From an uncultured Thermoguttaceae bacterium (GTDB lineage Bacteria > Planctomycetota > Planctomycetia > Pirellulales > Thermoguttaceae), in contig CALIRO010000045.1 of NCBI GenBank assembly GCA_938042245.1, positions 62,001-126,000 on the forward strand: a stretch of 64,000 nt of DNA. The letters are read 5' to 3'. Position numbers and translations under genes: made by a program. The notes below the pieces were generated by a model that worked only from the letters and a program-made list of their open reading frames with translations, was not told the DNA's origin and searched no databases. This document shows positions 9,087 through 17,299 of this stretch, piece by piece (position 1 is the first letter of the stretch; every line of letters starts with the position of its first letter).

Positions 9087-9908
9087 CTACTCGGAGGCCG
9101 GATGGGAAGGCTTAGATGGGCCAGGCCGAATGTGCAAAAAGCAACACCCCTGACCGCCTGGTTGCCAGGTGTCGGCCCAGAACTGAAACCCAGCTCCCTC
9201 AAAGGTGCCATAATCGACCTGAGCAGCGATTCGGCACAAGGTGGCTACCTCCTGGTCGGCCAGTCCCATCTGTACCCAGGTTTCGCGCAATGGGCAGCCG
9301 TGGAACTTAATTTCCAGAGTTTCCGAATCTGGCTGGAGCACTTCGGGCTGGAACAATCGGCCCTGGTCGGCAGATCGGCCTACAAAGGCGTCCCGAAGCC
9401 CGGCTAGATCGGCGGGGGCGAACCGCTGGTAGAGTTGCTTGCCTTTTTCTAGGCCGCGGCGATAGATAGCCCGGCTCATGATAGCTTCCGCCTGCTCAGC
9501 CCCTAAAACCCGCCGAAGCTCGTCATAGATAAACCAATAGATGATCGCTCGATTTTCGAAGCTCTCGCGCAGTTCCTGACGAAGGCGGTCTATAACCTCT
9601 GAATCGGTAAGGCCGGAGGGCGGTGGAGCTGGTTGGACACCTGGAAGCTTCTTCTGTTCCGGCGGTAGCGGCAGATGCGAGGTGGACGGCTGATCGGGCC
9701 AGCCCCCCAGAGCCTTGTTCTCTTCACCCTGCAACGGGATTGGGGCAATTGGCGGCTGATCGGGCTGGGCAGCCAGAGTTGACTTGCCTCCTTGACAAGG
9801 AGGTTGGAATTGGCGGGCGATCCAGTCGGCCATCGAACACCCTGCTGCTTCGGCCGCCTGATGAAGCGCTTCATACACCTGATCCGGTAACTCTAGCCAA
9901 CGGGTCAT
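9087..9908 (-). CDS. Ribbon-helix-helix-like N-terminus fused to an L-2-amino-thiazoline-4-carboxylate hydrolase-like domain
   Basis: The C-terminal 160 residues resemble the L-2-amino-thiazoline-4-carboxylic acid hydrolase family (PF14196-like): IIYWFIYDELRRVLGAEQAEAIMSRAIYRRG near the middle and HGCPLRETWVQMGL later. The N-terminal 30 residues (LELPDQVYEALHQAAEAAGCSMADWIARQF) look like a ribbon-helix-helix DNA-binding unit. A Pro/Gln/Lys-rich linker of about 60 residues joins the two parts. The ATG at 9908 is preferred to an upstream GTG because AGGGGG lies five bases before it, overlapping the end of uppS. It is third in the purA-uppS operon. A regulatory or ligand-sensing role is possible but unproved. 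Confidence 0.65.
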   Translation of the reverse strand: MTRWLELPDQVYEALHQAAEAAGCSMADWIARQFQPPCQGGKSTLAAQPDQPPIAPIPLQGEENKALGGWPDQPSTSHLPLPPEQKKLPGVQPAPPPSGLTDSEVIDRLRQELRESFENRAIIYWFIYDELRRVLGAEQAEAIMSRAIYRRGLEKGKQLYQRFAPADLAGLRDAFVGRSADQGRLFQPEVLQPDSETLEIKFHGCPLRETWVQMGLADQEVATLCRIAAQVDYGTFEGAGFQFWADTWQPGGQGCCFLHIRPGPSKPSHPASE

Positions 9909-9917
9909 CAGCACCCC

Positions 9918-10859
9918 CTATGCTCCGAAAGACCATTCGCCGACGTTTCCGTTTTCCGAATAAAAACCTGATCTTTGTCCATCTGCCGGAGGGGTCAATG
10001 GTTCCTGGGCAGACGCCGGAGCGGAATTCGTCCTGGTGCGTTGGATATTCTCCAGGTGCCGGCGTTCCGCTGCGCTCGACACATGCCCATTGGCTGGGCT
10101 GGCATCGGGCATTTCCTCCGGCAAAAGTCCGCCGAATCGTCGACGCCGAGCCGCATAATCCCGGATCGCCTGCCGAAGCAGCTCTTCGTCGAACTCCGGC
10201 CAACAGCGCTCCGTAACCCACAGCTCCGCATAACTGGATTGCCAGAGCAGAAAATTGCTCAAACGCATTTCGCCAGCGGTACGAATCAGCAGATCCGGAT
10301 CGGGCATGCCCGCCGTATAGAGATATTGGGCGATGGTTTGTTCGTTGATCTGGTCGGGCTGGAGCCGACCGCTTTGAACTTCCTGGGCGATTCGGCGAAC
10401 GGCATCGGCCAGCTCCTGCCGGGCACCATAGTTGATGGCCAAGCACAAATGCAGCCCCGAATTCTGGCTGGTCAGCCGAAGCGTTTCTTCCATCGCCTGC
10501 AGAGCGGCCGCCGGCAGCCCTTCCCGCCGCCCGATCACACTGAGCCGAATGTTGTTCTCCAACAGTTCTGGCCGTTCTTCGATCATGTAATGTTCCAGAA
10601 GGTGCATAAGGAACTGCAACTCTTCAGAGGGCCGTTTCCAATTTTCGCTCGAAAAACAAAACAGCGTCAGTTGCCGGATGCCCAAACGGGCGCATTCGCG
10701 GACCGTTCGGCGTACTGCTTCCACGCCGCGACGATGCCCCTCGATGCGCGGCAGTCCTCGTCGAACAGCCCATCGCCCATTGCCATCCATAATGGCCGCG
10801 ATGTGCCGAGGCCGCTTCGCCAGCGGGACGTCAAAATCCTGGTCCATCAGCTTGCTCAT
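9918..10859 (-). CDS. uppS: Isoprenyl (undecaprenyl) diphosphate synthase with extended C-terminal tail
   Basis: This cis-prenyltransferase makes the C55 lipid carrier for cell-envelope polymers by adding isopentenyl units to farnesyl diphosphate. Conserved motifs are HIAAIMDGNGRWAVRRG with the Mg-binding D25, GHRRGVEAV, LFCFSSENWKRP, and the C-terminal RTAGEMRLSNFLLWQSSYAE. The ATG at 10857-10859 overlaps the purA TGA as ATGA, which argues for translational coupling and against the much longer upstream frame. At 313 residues it is about 60 longer than usual. The excess is a low-complexity C-terminal tail after FGGLLPEEM. Confidence 0.93.
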   Translation of the reverse strand: MSKLMDQDFDVPLAKRPRHIAAIMDGNGRWAVRRGLPRIEGHRRGVEAVRRTVRECARLGIRQLTLFCFSSENWKRPSEELQFLMHLLEHYMIEERPELLENNIRLSVIGRREGLPAAALQAMEETLRLTSQNSGLHLCLAINYGARQELADAVRRIAQEVQSGRLQPDQINEQTIAQYLYTAGMPDPDLLIRTAGEMRLSNFLLWQSSYAELWVTERCWPEFDEELLRQAIRDYAARRRRFGGLLPEEMPDASPANGHVSSAAERRHLENIQRTRTNSAPASAQEPLTPPADGQRSGFYSENGNVGEWSFGA

Positions 10860-12148
10860 CCAAGTTGGCCCTGAAGGAAAATGGTCTGGTCTCGGTGAGG
10901 GCCTACGGAGATGATTTCCAAGGGGCGGCCGATCAACTGGCTGATCCGCCGCAAATAGGCTTGGGCGTTGGCGGGCAGGTCTTCCCATCGGCGGGCATGA
11001 GAAATCTCTTCTTTCCAACCGGGCAAGGTTTCATAGACCGGCTGCGCCCGCCATAGTTCATCCACATGGGCAGGGAAGATGGTGGTCTTCTGGCCATCTA
11101 ACTCATAGGCGACACAAATCTTCACCTCCTCCAGCCCGCTGAGCACATCCAATAGCATCACCGCCAACACATCGACCCCGCTGAGCCGCGCTGTATATCG
11201 CACCGCCACCGCATCAAACCACCCACATCGCCGGGGCCGACGGGTTACCGTGCCGTATTCGTTGCCCCGGTCCCGAATGTATTGGCCGATCTCGTTGGCC
11301 TGTTCGGTCGGAAACGGCCCGCCGCCTACCCGGGTGCTATAGGCCTTGATAATCCCGATCACCTTCGTTAAGTACCGGGCCGGTACGCCCGAACCACTCG
11401 ACACACCCACTCCCGAACTATTACTACTGGTTACATAAGGGAAGGTCCCATGATCCACGTCCAATAGCGCCCCTTGGGCCCCTTCAAACAGGATGCGCCT
11501 GTTGGCCTCCAAGGCGTCCAGCAGATACGTGGTCGAATCGCCTACCCAGCGGCGCAATTGCTCCGCATAGCGGCGATATTCTTCGTAAATGGCGTCGGCG
11601 TCCAACTGCACAGGCTCGCCGCTTACACACTGAAGCAACCGCTGCTTGAACTGAGCCACCTGCCGGACCCTGTCCCGAAAGTTCTGCCGATATAGATCCC
11701 CCACCCGGAACGCCAACGTTCGACCGACTTTATCCCGGTAGCAGGGACCAATCCCGCGTAAGGTCGTCCCGATCGCCTCCCCCCCGGCCGCCTTCTCCAA
11801 AAGCCGATCCTCTTCAATATGCCATGGAAAAATCACATGCGCCCGGTTACTGACCAGCAAGTTGTCTTCTACCCGCACACCTCGGGCCCGAAGCCGTTCA
11901 ATCTCCTCCAACAGGCTCCCCGGATGCAGCACCACCCCATTAGCAATCACACAGTGCACCTGAGGGCGAAAGATGCCGCTGGGCACCAGCGAGAGCTTAA
12001 ACGGCTCACCGCCCAAGACAACCGTATGGCCCGCATTGGCCCCGCCTTGGTACCGCACCACAATATCATGATGCTCGGTCAAAAGATCAACGATTTTTCC
12101 CTTCGCCTCGTCGCCCCATTGCAACCCGACCACGCACGTTGCAGGCAC
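10856..12148 (-). CDS. purA: Adenylosuccinate synthetase
   Basis: PurA joins IMP and aspartate with GTP hydrolysis in the first committed step to AMP. The 430-residue protein is full length, with the P-loop-like GLQWGDEAKGK (catalytic D13), the IMP-loop GGANAGHTVV, TLRGIGPCYRDKVGR, GAQGALLDVDHGTFPYVTSSN and TRRPRRCGWFDAVAVRY. A GTG start at 12148 has AAAGGA nine bases upstream. It leads an operon with uppS (4-bp overlap) and a hydrolase-like gene. Its leader contains a recognisable promoter, a 16-bp tandem repeat and a terminator-like hairpin, suggesting control by attenuation. Confidence 0.95.
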   Translation of the reverse strand: MPATCVVGLQWGDEAKGKIVDLLTEHHDIVVRYQGGANAGHTVVLGGEPFKLSLVPSGIFRPQVHCVIANGVVLHPGSLLEEIERLRARGVRVEDNLLVSNRAHVIFPWHIEEDRLLEKAAGGEAIGTTLRGIGPCYRDKVGRTLAFRVGDLYRQNFRDRVRQVAQFKQRLLQCVSGEPVQLDADAIYEEYRRYAEQLRRWVGDSTTYLLDALEANRRILFEGAQGALLDVDHGTFPYVTSSNSSGVGVSSGSGVPARYLTKVIGIIKAYSTRVGGGPFPTEQANEIGQYIRDRGNEYGTVTRRPRRCGWFDAVAVRYTARLSGVDVLAVMLLDVLSGLEEVKICVAYELDGQKTTIFPAHVDELWRAQPVYETLPGWKEEISHARRWEDLPANAQAYLRRISQLIGRPLEIISVGPHRDQTIFLQGQLG

Positions 12149-12274
12149 TTTCAGAGATCCTTTCTTGCTGATGCTGCTTTCGGCTTCGATCCGCTCAACA
12201 CCAAAGAAAACTCAAGACGTCTCCCGTACCAAAAAATCTGGGACTCATCATCTCCCATCTTCTTATTGTCCCAT

Positions 12275-12307
12275 AAAAATCCCCTGTGGAAAACCTTTTC
12301 CCAGGGG
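12275..12307 (-). terminator. Terminator-like hairpin in the purA leader (possible attenuator)
   Basis: On the minus strand CCCCTGGGAAAA and TTTTCCACAGGGG form an 11-bp stem with one bulge, followed by ATTTTTAT (A-tract 12275-12279 on the plus strand). It lies about 130 bases upstream of the purA GTG and downstream of the predicted purA promoter. A transcript starting there would reach this structure before purA. No competing anti-terminator was worked out by eye. Confidence 0.5.
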
Positions 12308-12379
12308 CCTTAAGAGTTCATGATGGCATTGGGGAGTCTCTTTGGCAAGATCCCGGCCAAACCAGGAAAAACTGTTCTG

Positions 12380-12411
12380 TTTTCCCTCCCGCTAGTTTTC
12401 CCTCCCGCTAG
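12380..12411. repeat. Tandem duplication of 16 bp at the purA transcription start region
   Basis: TTTTCCCTCCCGCTAG occurs twice back to back with no mismatch (12380-12395 and 12396-12411). It directly abuts the predicted -10 box of the purA promoter, so the two copies cover the likely start site and first transcribed bases. Confidence 0.85.
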
Positions 12412-12437
12412 TATAAAGAGGTTATTTTAAAAGTGAA
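12410..12437 (-). promoter_or_regulatory. Predicted sigma-70-type promoter of purA
   Basis: Read on the minus strand, TTCACT (12432-12437) and TATACT (12410-12415) are separated by 16 bp and match the vegetative consensus at 4/6 and 5/6 positions. A start near 12403 would give a leader of about 255 bases before purA. The rest of the intergenic stretch up to mnmA at 12702 shows no other element. Confidence 0.5.
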
Positions 12438-12701
12438 GTTTAAGGGCTGCGGAATGGAGGTGGGTTGGGCAATCCCTCCTCTCCCCTCAAAATAAGAATT
12501 TCAAGGTTCCGATCGGTCCACACGATGCTGCCTTTCTCTTGTCGCGGAAACGGATTTGGGAAGGGGGTATCGAATCAAGCGGCCTGGTAGTTGGCCCTAG
12601 AGATTGGCAAAAGGCTTCTCCCTAGCAAACCCGCCCCCTCCACCCGTACAATAAAAGAAAGTCTTTCAAATCCGTTCTCTGATCAATGAGGGTTTCTAGC
12701 G

Positions 12702-13907
12702 GTGGTTCGGGTACTGCTGGCGATGTCGGGCGGCGTGGATAGCAGTGTGGCGGCTTGGCTGCTGCGCCAGCAGGGCTATGAGGTAATCGCCGTGTTCATG
12801 CGATCAGGGGTTTCTGAGGAAGCCAGTTTCTCGGTGGCCTCTTTGGGGAAGCACTCCTCAAGCTCCTCGGCGGAAGCCTCCCCGCCTGTCGGTTCTCCAG
12901 CTTCGGTGGCAAAATGCTCGGAGACGTTGCCCAACTGGGGGAAGGGGCTACCTGGCAGTTCCGCAGTGCCGGTGCGGGAAAAGAAGAAAACCTGTTGTTC
13001 GGTATCCGATGCCGCCGACGCCCGGCGGGTGGCCGATCAGCTCGGTATCCCCTTTTATGCCCTCAATTTCCAAGAGGAGTTCGAAGCACTGATCGAGTAT
13101 TTTGTACAAGAATACATCTCTGGCCGAACCCCCAATCCCTGCATCGTATGCAACCATCGGCTGAAGTTCGGCAAATTGTTCGAGTATGCCGACAGCATGG
13201 GCGCCCAGTATGTGGCTACCGGGCATTATGCCCGGATTCTGCCCAGCCCGGATGGTCTTGGATTATACCGGGGCATAGACAAAACAAAAGATCAGTCTTA
13301 TGTGCTTTTTGGCATTCCTAGGCATCGCTTGAGCCGGATTCTCTTTCCCCTTGGTAACCATTCCAAAGCGGAAATCCGCCAATGGGCGGCCCAGATAGGC
13401 CTTCGGGTGGCAGAAAAAGCCGAAAGTCAAGAAATCTGCTTTGTGCCCGATCAGGACCACACCCGGCTGATCCGCCAGCGTCGGCCTGGTCTGGATACGT
13501 CCGGCCCAATTGTAACGACTGATGGCCGAGTGGTCGGCCAACATCCAGGTATTGAACATTTTACCATAGGACAGCGCAAAGGGCTCCGAGTGGCCCTGGG
13601 GGATCGGCGGTATGTGGTCCGCATCGATCCGGAAAGCCACTGCGTCGTCCTCGGCAGCCATGAAGAGCTAGCCCGGTGGGAGCTTACCGCTTCGGGGGCC
13701 AATTGGCTCATCGAACCGCCCGATCGACCCTTCGATGCAGAGGTGAAAATCCGGTACCGAACCCCGGCTGTGCCGGCCACGGTGCAGCCCCTCGGCCCAG
13801 ACCAGTTTCATGTGCGATTTCACCAACCCTGCTATGGCGTAGCTCCCGGGCAGGCCGCCGTCTGCTACCAAAACAACCGAGTGCTAGGCGGCGGCTGGAT
13901 TCAGTAG
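12702..13907 (+). CDS. mnmA: tRNA 2-thiouridylase
   Basis: MnmA activates U34 of certain tRNAs with ATP and inserts sulfur delivered by a persulfide relay. The PP-loop SGGVDSS is at residues 9-15. The nucleophilic Cys150 lies in NPCIVCN and the partner Cys246 in SQEICFVPD. The C-terminal part holds GQRKGLRVALGDRRYVVRID. Residues about 36-95 form a Ser/Ala/Pro-rich insertion (HSSSSSAEASPP) ending in REKKKTCCSV, where most MnmA proteins have a much shorter loop. The GTG start at 12702 is the first start before the PP-loop. The gene has no close operon partner. Confidence 0.93.
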   Translation: MVRVLLAMSGGVDSSVAAWLLRQQGYEVIAVFMRSGVSEEASFSVASLGKHSSSSSAEASPPVGSPASVAKCSETLPNWGKGLPGSSAVPVREKKKTCCSVSDAADARRVADQLGIPFYALNFQEEFEALIEYFVQEYISGRTPNPCIVCNHRLKFGKLFEYADSMGAQYVATGHYARILPSPDGLGLYRGIDKTKDQSYVLFGIPRHRLSRILFPLGNHSKAEIRQWAAQIGLRVAEKAESQEICFVPDQDHTRLIRQRRPGLDTSGPIVTTDGRVVGQHPGIEHFTIGQRKGLRVALGDRRYVVRIDPESHCVVLGSHEELARWELTASGANWLIEPPDRPFDAEVKIRYRTPAVPATVQPLGPDQFHVRFHQPCYGVAPGQAAVCYQNNRVLGGGWIQ

Positions 13908-14001
13908 CCGTACCAATTCCGCCAAATGACCCGCCCCCATTCGCCTCTCCCCCGCTGGCATAGGCCGGCCAACCGTCCGCCCGCCCGGCTGAGCATACTG
14001 G

Positions 14002-14122
14002 GGGGTAACTTAGTCTGTTTAGACTCACTCTCCTGCCAGTTTGACCAAGACTACATAAACATCCCGGGGTGTAAGGTAGTCTGTGAGAGTGCGTTTCCTC
14101 GCAGTTGATCAAGACGAGCTAC
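14002..14122. repeat. Two copies of an intergenic repeat with an AGTCT...AGACT palindrome
   Basis: Copy 1 (14002-14055) holds AGTCTGTTTAGACT at 14012-14025, then TCCTGCCAGTTTGACCAAGA and CTAC. Copy 2 (14066-14122) follows with TAGTCTGTGAGAGT, TTTCCTCGCAGTTGATCAAGA and CTAC. A third copy lies at 30884-30938 and a fourth carries only the palindrome (60904-60917). All are between genes and none is flanked by an obvious target duplication. Confidence 0.6.
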
Positions 14123-14378
14123 GCTGGCACAGACGGTGCTCCCTCCAGGGAGCATCCCTCCCCCTGAAATCTCCTACTCGAATAAAGGGGGTTGGCCGAT
14201 CTGGGGGCACTCCGGACGGTGGAGCGGAGGGCGGTTTTGGCTGCATGGGGAAGAATACCCCTACCCCCAAATCAGGGCAGTGTAGGAACAATACCCCAAA
14301 AAAGCCTACTCCGGTGGTACCGGAAAAAAACCGGTTCTGCCTTCACAGCGCAAAAGCAGCTCCAAATCCTGGCAGCGC

Positions 14379-14446
14379 AAAAAAAGAGCCCTCCGTAGGC
14401 GGGGCAGGGACCTACGAAGGGCGATAAGTGAGGGACATCCCTCACT
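14379..14446 (-). ncRNA. Predicted small RNA of about 67 nt with its own promoter and rho-independent terminator
   Basis: On the minus strand a start near 14445 would yield an RNA beginning with a nine-pair hairpin (AGTGAGGGA / TCCCTCACT, spacer TG). A TATC linker leads to a 12-pair stem (GCCCTTCGTAGG / CCTACGGAGGGC, one U-G pair, 11-base loop), which runs straight into TCTTTTTTTG. That second stem plus T7 is a textbook rho-independent terminator. The promoter is listed separately. Around the first loop the RNA reads AGGGAUGU, identical to the ARGGAUGU core of the CsrA-binding consensus, and csrA is present in this window. No gene lies downstream on this strand before the convergent mnmA, so this is not a leader. 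A leader peptide of eight codons starting at the ATG inside hairpin 1 is possible. Confidence 0.65.
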
Positions 14447-14451
14447 ATAGT

Positions 14452-14480
14452 AGTATCGAACAAATTTCAGAAAATGTCAA
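14452..14480 (-). promoter_or_regulatory. Sigma-70-type promoter of the predicted small RNA
   Basis: Minus strand: TTGACA (14475-14480), a perfect -35 hexamer, is followed after exactly 17 bp by GATACT (14452-14457, 4/6). The first transcribed base would be near 14445, immediately at the 5' hairpin of the RNA. Spacing and -35 quality make this the best vegetative promoter seen in the window. Confidence 0.65.
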
Positions 14481-14905
14481 CCCCCTTTTCTGGTGGTACG
14501 ATGGAGAAAAAACTTCCCTACCCCTTTAGGTTTTGGAAACGAATGTGCTAATCCCATCCATTGGCTGGAATCAAATACCATTTTAGTAGGAAATTTAGTA
14601 GGAAATGTAACATTTCAGCCCTAGTCCCGGAGCGGATCATCCCCGAAGAAACACCCCGGCAGCTTTTTTCCAATTCGATCTGCCCCTTCCTTTATCCCTG
14701 TGGGTCTCCCAGAAGGGAGACAGATCTTCTATAAGGCAGGTAAAACTTTCAAACATATTACGAGGTTTCATTTAGATAATAAATATTATCAGGAAAGAAA
14801 AATTATTCGGAGGAGCGAAATGCCTCCTCTCTTTCTATTTCCCCCAATTCATGCCCTCCTTCCCGATCCAGGGAATACCCATCGTTAGGTGAGTATGGTT
14901 TTCCC
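14481..14905. other. Intergenic, no gene; solo MITE terminal repeat
   Basis: The only recognisable element is GTAACATTTCAGCC at 14607-14620, identical to the outer 14 bases of the terminal inverted repeat of the mobile element at 56866-57026. No matching right end follows. A TAGTAGGAAATT / TAGTAGGAAATG direct repeat precedes it. The rest, down to the stop of the SLC13-type gene, shows nothing. Confidence 0.5.
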
Positions 14906-16792
14906 CTAAAATGGCCAGATCTGAGGGGCTAGGGCCACAGTAACGGCCAAAACCAAAAGATTCATTGGGACGCCTACTTTGAGAAAGTCAGCAAACTGGT
15001 ACCCGCCCGGCCCATAGACCATCAGGTTGGTCTGATAGCCCAAAGGAGTGGCAAACGAACTGGAAGCCGCCATCATCACCGAAATGATAAACGGCATCGG
15101 ATTGACACCCAGTTGACTAGCTGTGGCCAAGGCAAACGGCGTCATCAACGCAGCGGCCGCATTATTTGTTACTACCTCGGTAATTAGGCTAGTGGCCAGA
15201 TGGATCACCACCAATGCCCACCACGGATTTTGCTGCACCAGATGCAAGAGGGCAGCTACAATGGCCTCGACAGCTCCGGTTTTCTGCAAGGCCAAACCAA
15301 GGCCCAGGGCAGCAGCAATCGCCAGGAGCACCCGACCGTCTACGGCGCGCCGGACCTGATCCAGCCGACAGCACCCACTGACCAGCATCAACGCAGCCGC
15401 TGCCAGCCCTGCTTTGAACATACTGATCGGCTTTATCTGGAGCAGCCAGCCGCCTAAAGAAACCTGCACCCCCGCCAGCCACTCACTAAAGGCTACCAAA
15501 CCAACCATAGCCAGTAAAATGCCTATGGCCACTGCTGCCCGTTCAAACCGAGGGGGGGATGAGTTTTCCAATCGGCTGACCAAGAAGAAATCGCGGCTAT
15601 TCCGATGTTGATCCAAAAACGACGGGTGCGATTCCAAAAGCAGCGTATCGCCTGCCTGCAAGACAATATCACCGATTTTACCGGGGATTCGCTGGCCGTG
15701 GCGGGAAACAGCGATCACTACTGCTCCATAGACGGAGCGGAACCTGCCGTCCCGGATGGTTTTGCCCACCAGCGGGCAGGAGGCGCTGACGACGGCCTCC
15801 AATAGGCAACGTTCTGGCCGGGGGGTATCCAGTTTGAAAATCTGATCCGGTGCCGGGACCAAACCGCGAATCTTTTGCAGATCCACGACCGATTCGACCA
15901 CGCCGACAAATACGAGCCGATCGCCTCCCCGAAGCCGTTCCTGCGGCCCCACTGCAGGCAGAATCATCCCCTCTCGTTCGATTTCCGCCAAAAACACGCC
16001 CGGCAAATGCCGAAGGCCAGCCTGTTCAATCGTTTTGCCGACCAAAGCACTGCCCGGCTCCACCATCATTTCCACCGTGTATTGGCGGGGATCTTCCTGC
16101 ACTGGCTGCAACGGGGTGCGATCCGGCAAAAGCCGACGCCCTACCAAAAGCATAAATCCAATCCCTACCCCAGCCGTGGGAATTCCTACCCAGGAAATGT
16201 CCAACAGCCGAAGCCCACGGGGAAGCAATTTGCCTGGGGTGCGATCCGTCTCCAAATTTGCGGACGGTTCCCGAACGGCCGCCTCATCCGCCGCCTCAAT
16301 CAGCATGCCATTGACCACCAGATTGGTGCTGGTGCCGATCAAGGTGCAGGTGCCGCCTAAAATGGCCGCATAACTCAACGGTAACAACAGTTTGGATGGA
16401 CTGATCCGATTTCGCCTGGCCCAATCATGAACGGCCGGCAACAGCATCGCCACTAGCGGCGTATTGTTCATAAACGCGCTCAGCAACGCCGACGGCCCCA
16501 TCACCCGCCAAACCGCATGTCCCTCCGAACGAGGCCGTCCAAAAAGACGCTCAGCCAGCCAATACACGGCGCCCGTCTCGATTAGCCCGGCTGAGACAAT
16601 AAATAGTACGGCGATGGTCATCATGCCTTCATTGGCAAAGCCGGCCAGGGCATCCGAAACCCCAAGCACCCCACTGAGCACCAAGACCATCAACCCGCCC
16701 ACCAAGACCAATTCGGGGGGAAATCGGCCAGTTGCCAGGATACCCATCCCCGCCGCCACTACCACCAGCGTCAACCAACCCTCCCATCCCAT
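14906..16792 (-). CDS. SLC13-type anion permease with two RCK_C (TrkA-C) domains, probable sulfate transporter
   Basis: The 628-residue protein has the layout of DASS/ArsB-superfamily permeases of the SAC1/SLT kind. About five N-terminal helices include FANEGMMTIAVLFIVSAGLIETGA and SAFMNNTPLVAMLLP. Two soluble RCK_C domains follow in the middle (EPGSALVGKTIEQAGLRHLPGVFLAEI and ASCPLVGKTIRDGRFRSVYGAVVIAV), then a second helical half with TEVVTNNAAAALMTPFALA. The ATG at 16792 has AGGAAAG five bases upstream and is preferred to a start 63 bp upstream. Several such proteins import sulfate. Its position next to cysH and sulfite reductase supports that here, but the substrate remains inferred. Confidence 0.82.
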   Translation of the reverse strand: MGWEGWLTLVVVAAGMGILATGRFPPELVLVGGLMVLVLSGVLGVSDALAGFANEGMMTIAVLFIVSAGLIETGAVYWLAERLFGRPRSEGHAVWRVMGPSALLSAFMNNTPLVAMLLPAVHDWARRNRISPSKLLLPLSYAAILGGTCTLIGTSTNLVVNGMLIEAADEAAVREPSANLETDRTPGKLLPRGLRLLDISWVGIPTAGVGIGFMLLVGRRLLPDRTPLQPVQEDPRQYTVEMMVEPGSALVGKTIEQAGLRHLPGVFLAEIEREGMILPAVGPQERLRGGDRLVFVGVVESVVDLQKIRGLVPAPDQIFKLDTPRPERCLLEAVVSASCPLVGKTIRDGRFRSVYGAVVIAVSRHGQRIPGKIGDIVLQAGDTLLLESHPSFLDQHRNSRDFFLVSRLENSSPPRFERAAVAIGILLAMVGLVAFSEWLAGVQVSLGGWLLQIKPISMFKAGLAAAALMLVSGCCRLDQVRRAVDGRVLLAIAAALGLGLALQKTGAVEAIVAALLHLVQQNPWWALVVIHLATSLITEVVTNNAAAALMTPFALATASQLGVNPMPFIISVMMAASSSFATPLGYQTNLMVYGPGGYQFADFLKVGVPMNLLVLAVTVALAPQIWPF

Positions 16793-17093
16793 TGGTTCTT
16801 TCCTTTTCTCGCCACGGAATGCTTCCCAAAGGAAGGCCAATCCCCACAGAAACACCCTCCATGCCCTGAAAATTATTGTGGCATAGGGAACTCAGCTAAA
16901 AAAGCACTAATGGGCCAAGCAGGGAAAAACGAGGAGGGTGCCAGCCTATACTAGAAAGCGGCTCTGGGAAACGCTTCTTCGGGCCTCGGGAGATTTTGCC
17001 CCTCATGATCGGCTTTTTCTCAGCTTTGGTGGGTTTAGCTTCCTACTGGGGAAGGTTTCCCCAGAGCCCCAGAAAGCCGAAATGCAGATTTTC

Positions 17094-17260
17094 GTAACAT
17101 TTCACCCGAATGATGCAACCGGTCGCTCATTTCGGGGAAAGCAGGAATCCAGTTTTTTCAAAGGAGTTCTGCTCTCTGGATTCCCGATGGTACGGGAATG
17201 ACACTCGGGGGCCGCTTTCCCTAAAAAACAGGAACTTATTTCACTCGGCTGAAGTGTTAC
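17094..17260. mobile_element. MITE-like element, copy 1 (167 bp)
   Basis: The ends GTAACATTTCACCCGA and TCGGCTGAAGTGTTAC are imperfect terminal inverted repeats of 16 bp. The element is flanked by AGATTTTC (17086-17093) and AGATTTTT (17261-17268), an 8-bp target duplication with one mismatch. Its core carries the hairpin TGGATTCCCG...CGGGAATGACA (17177-17203). It encodes no protein. It lies in the spacer between the SLC13-type gene and cysH (16793-17299), in which nothing else was recognised. Copy 2 is at 56866-57026. Confidence 0.8.
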
Positions 17261-17299
17261 AGATTTTTCAAGACGATGGTAGTCCGCTTTTCCAGGGCC

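Noticed and set aside
10857..11018. Longer reading frame for uppS starting at 11018
   Set aside because: It would overlap purA by 160 bp. The ATGA overlap at 10856-10859 and family alignment support the shorter start.
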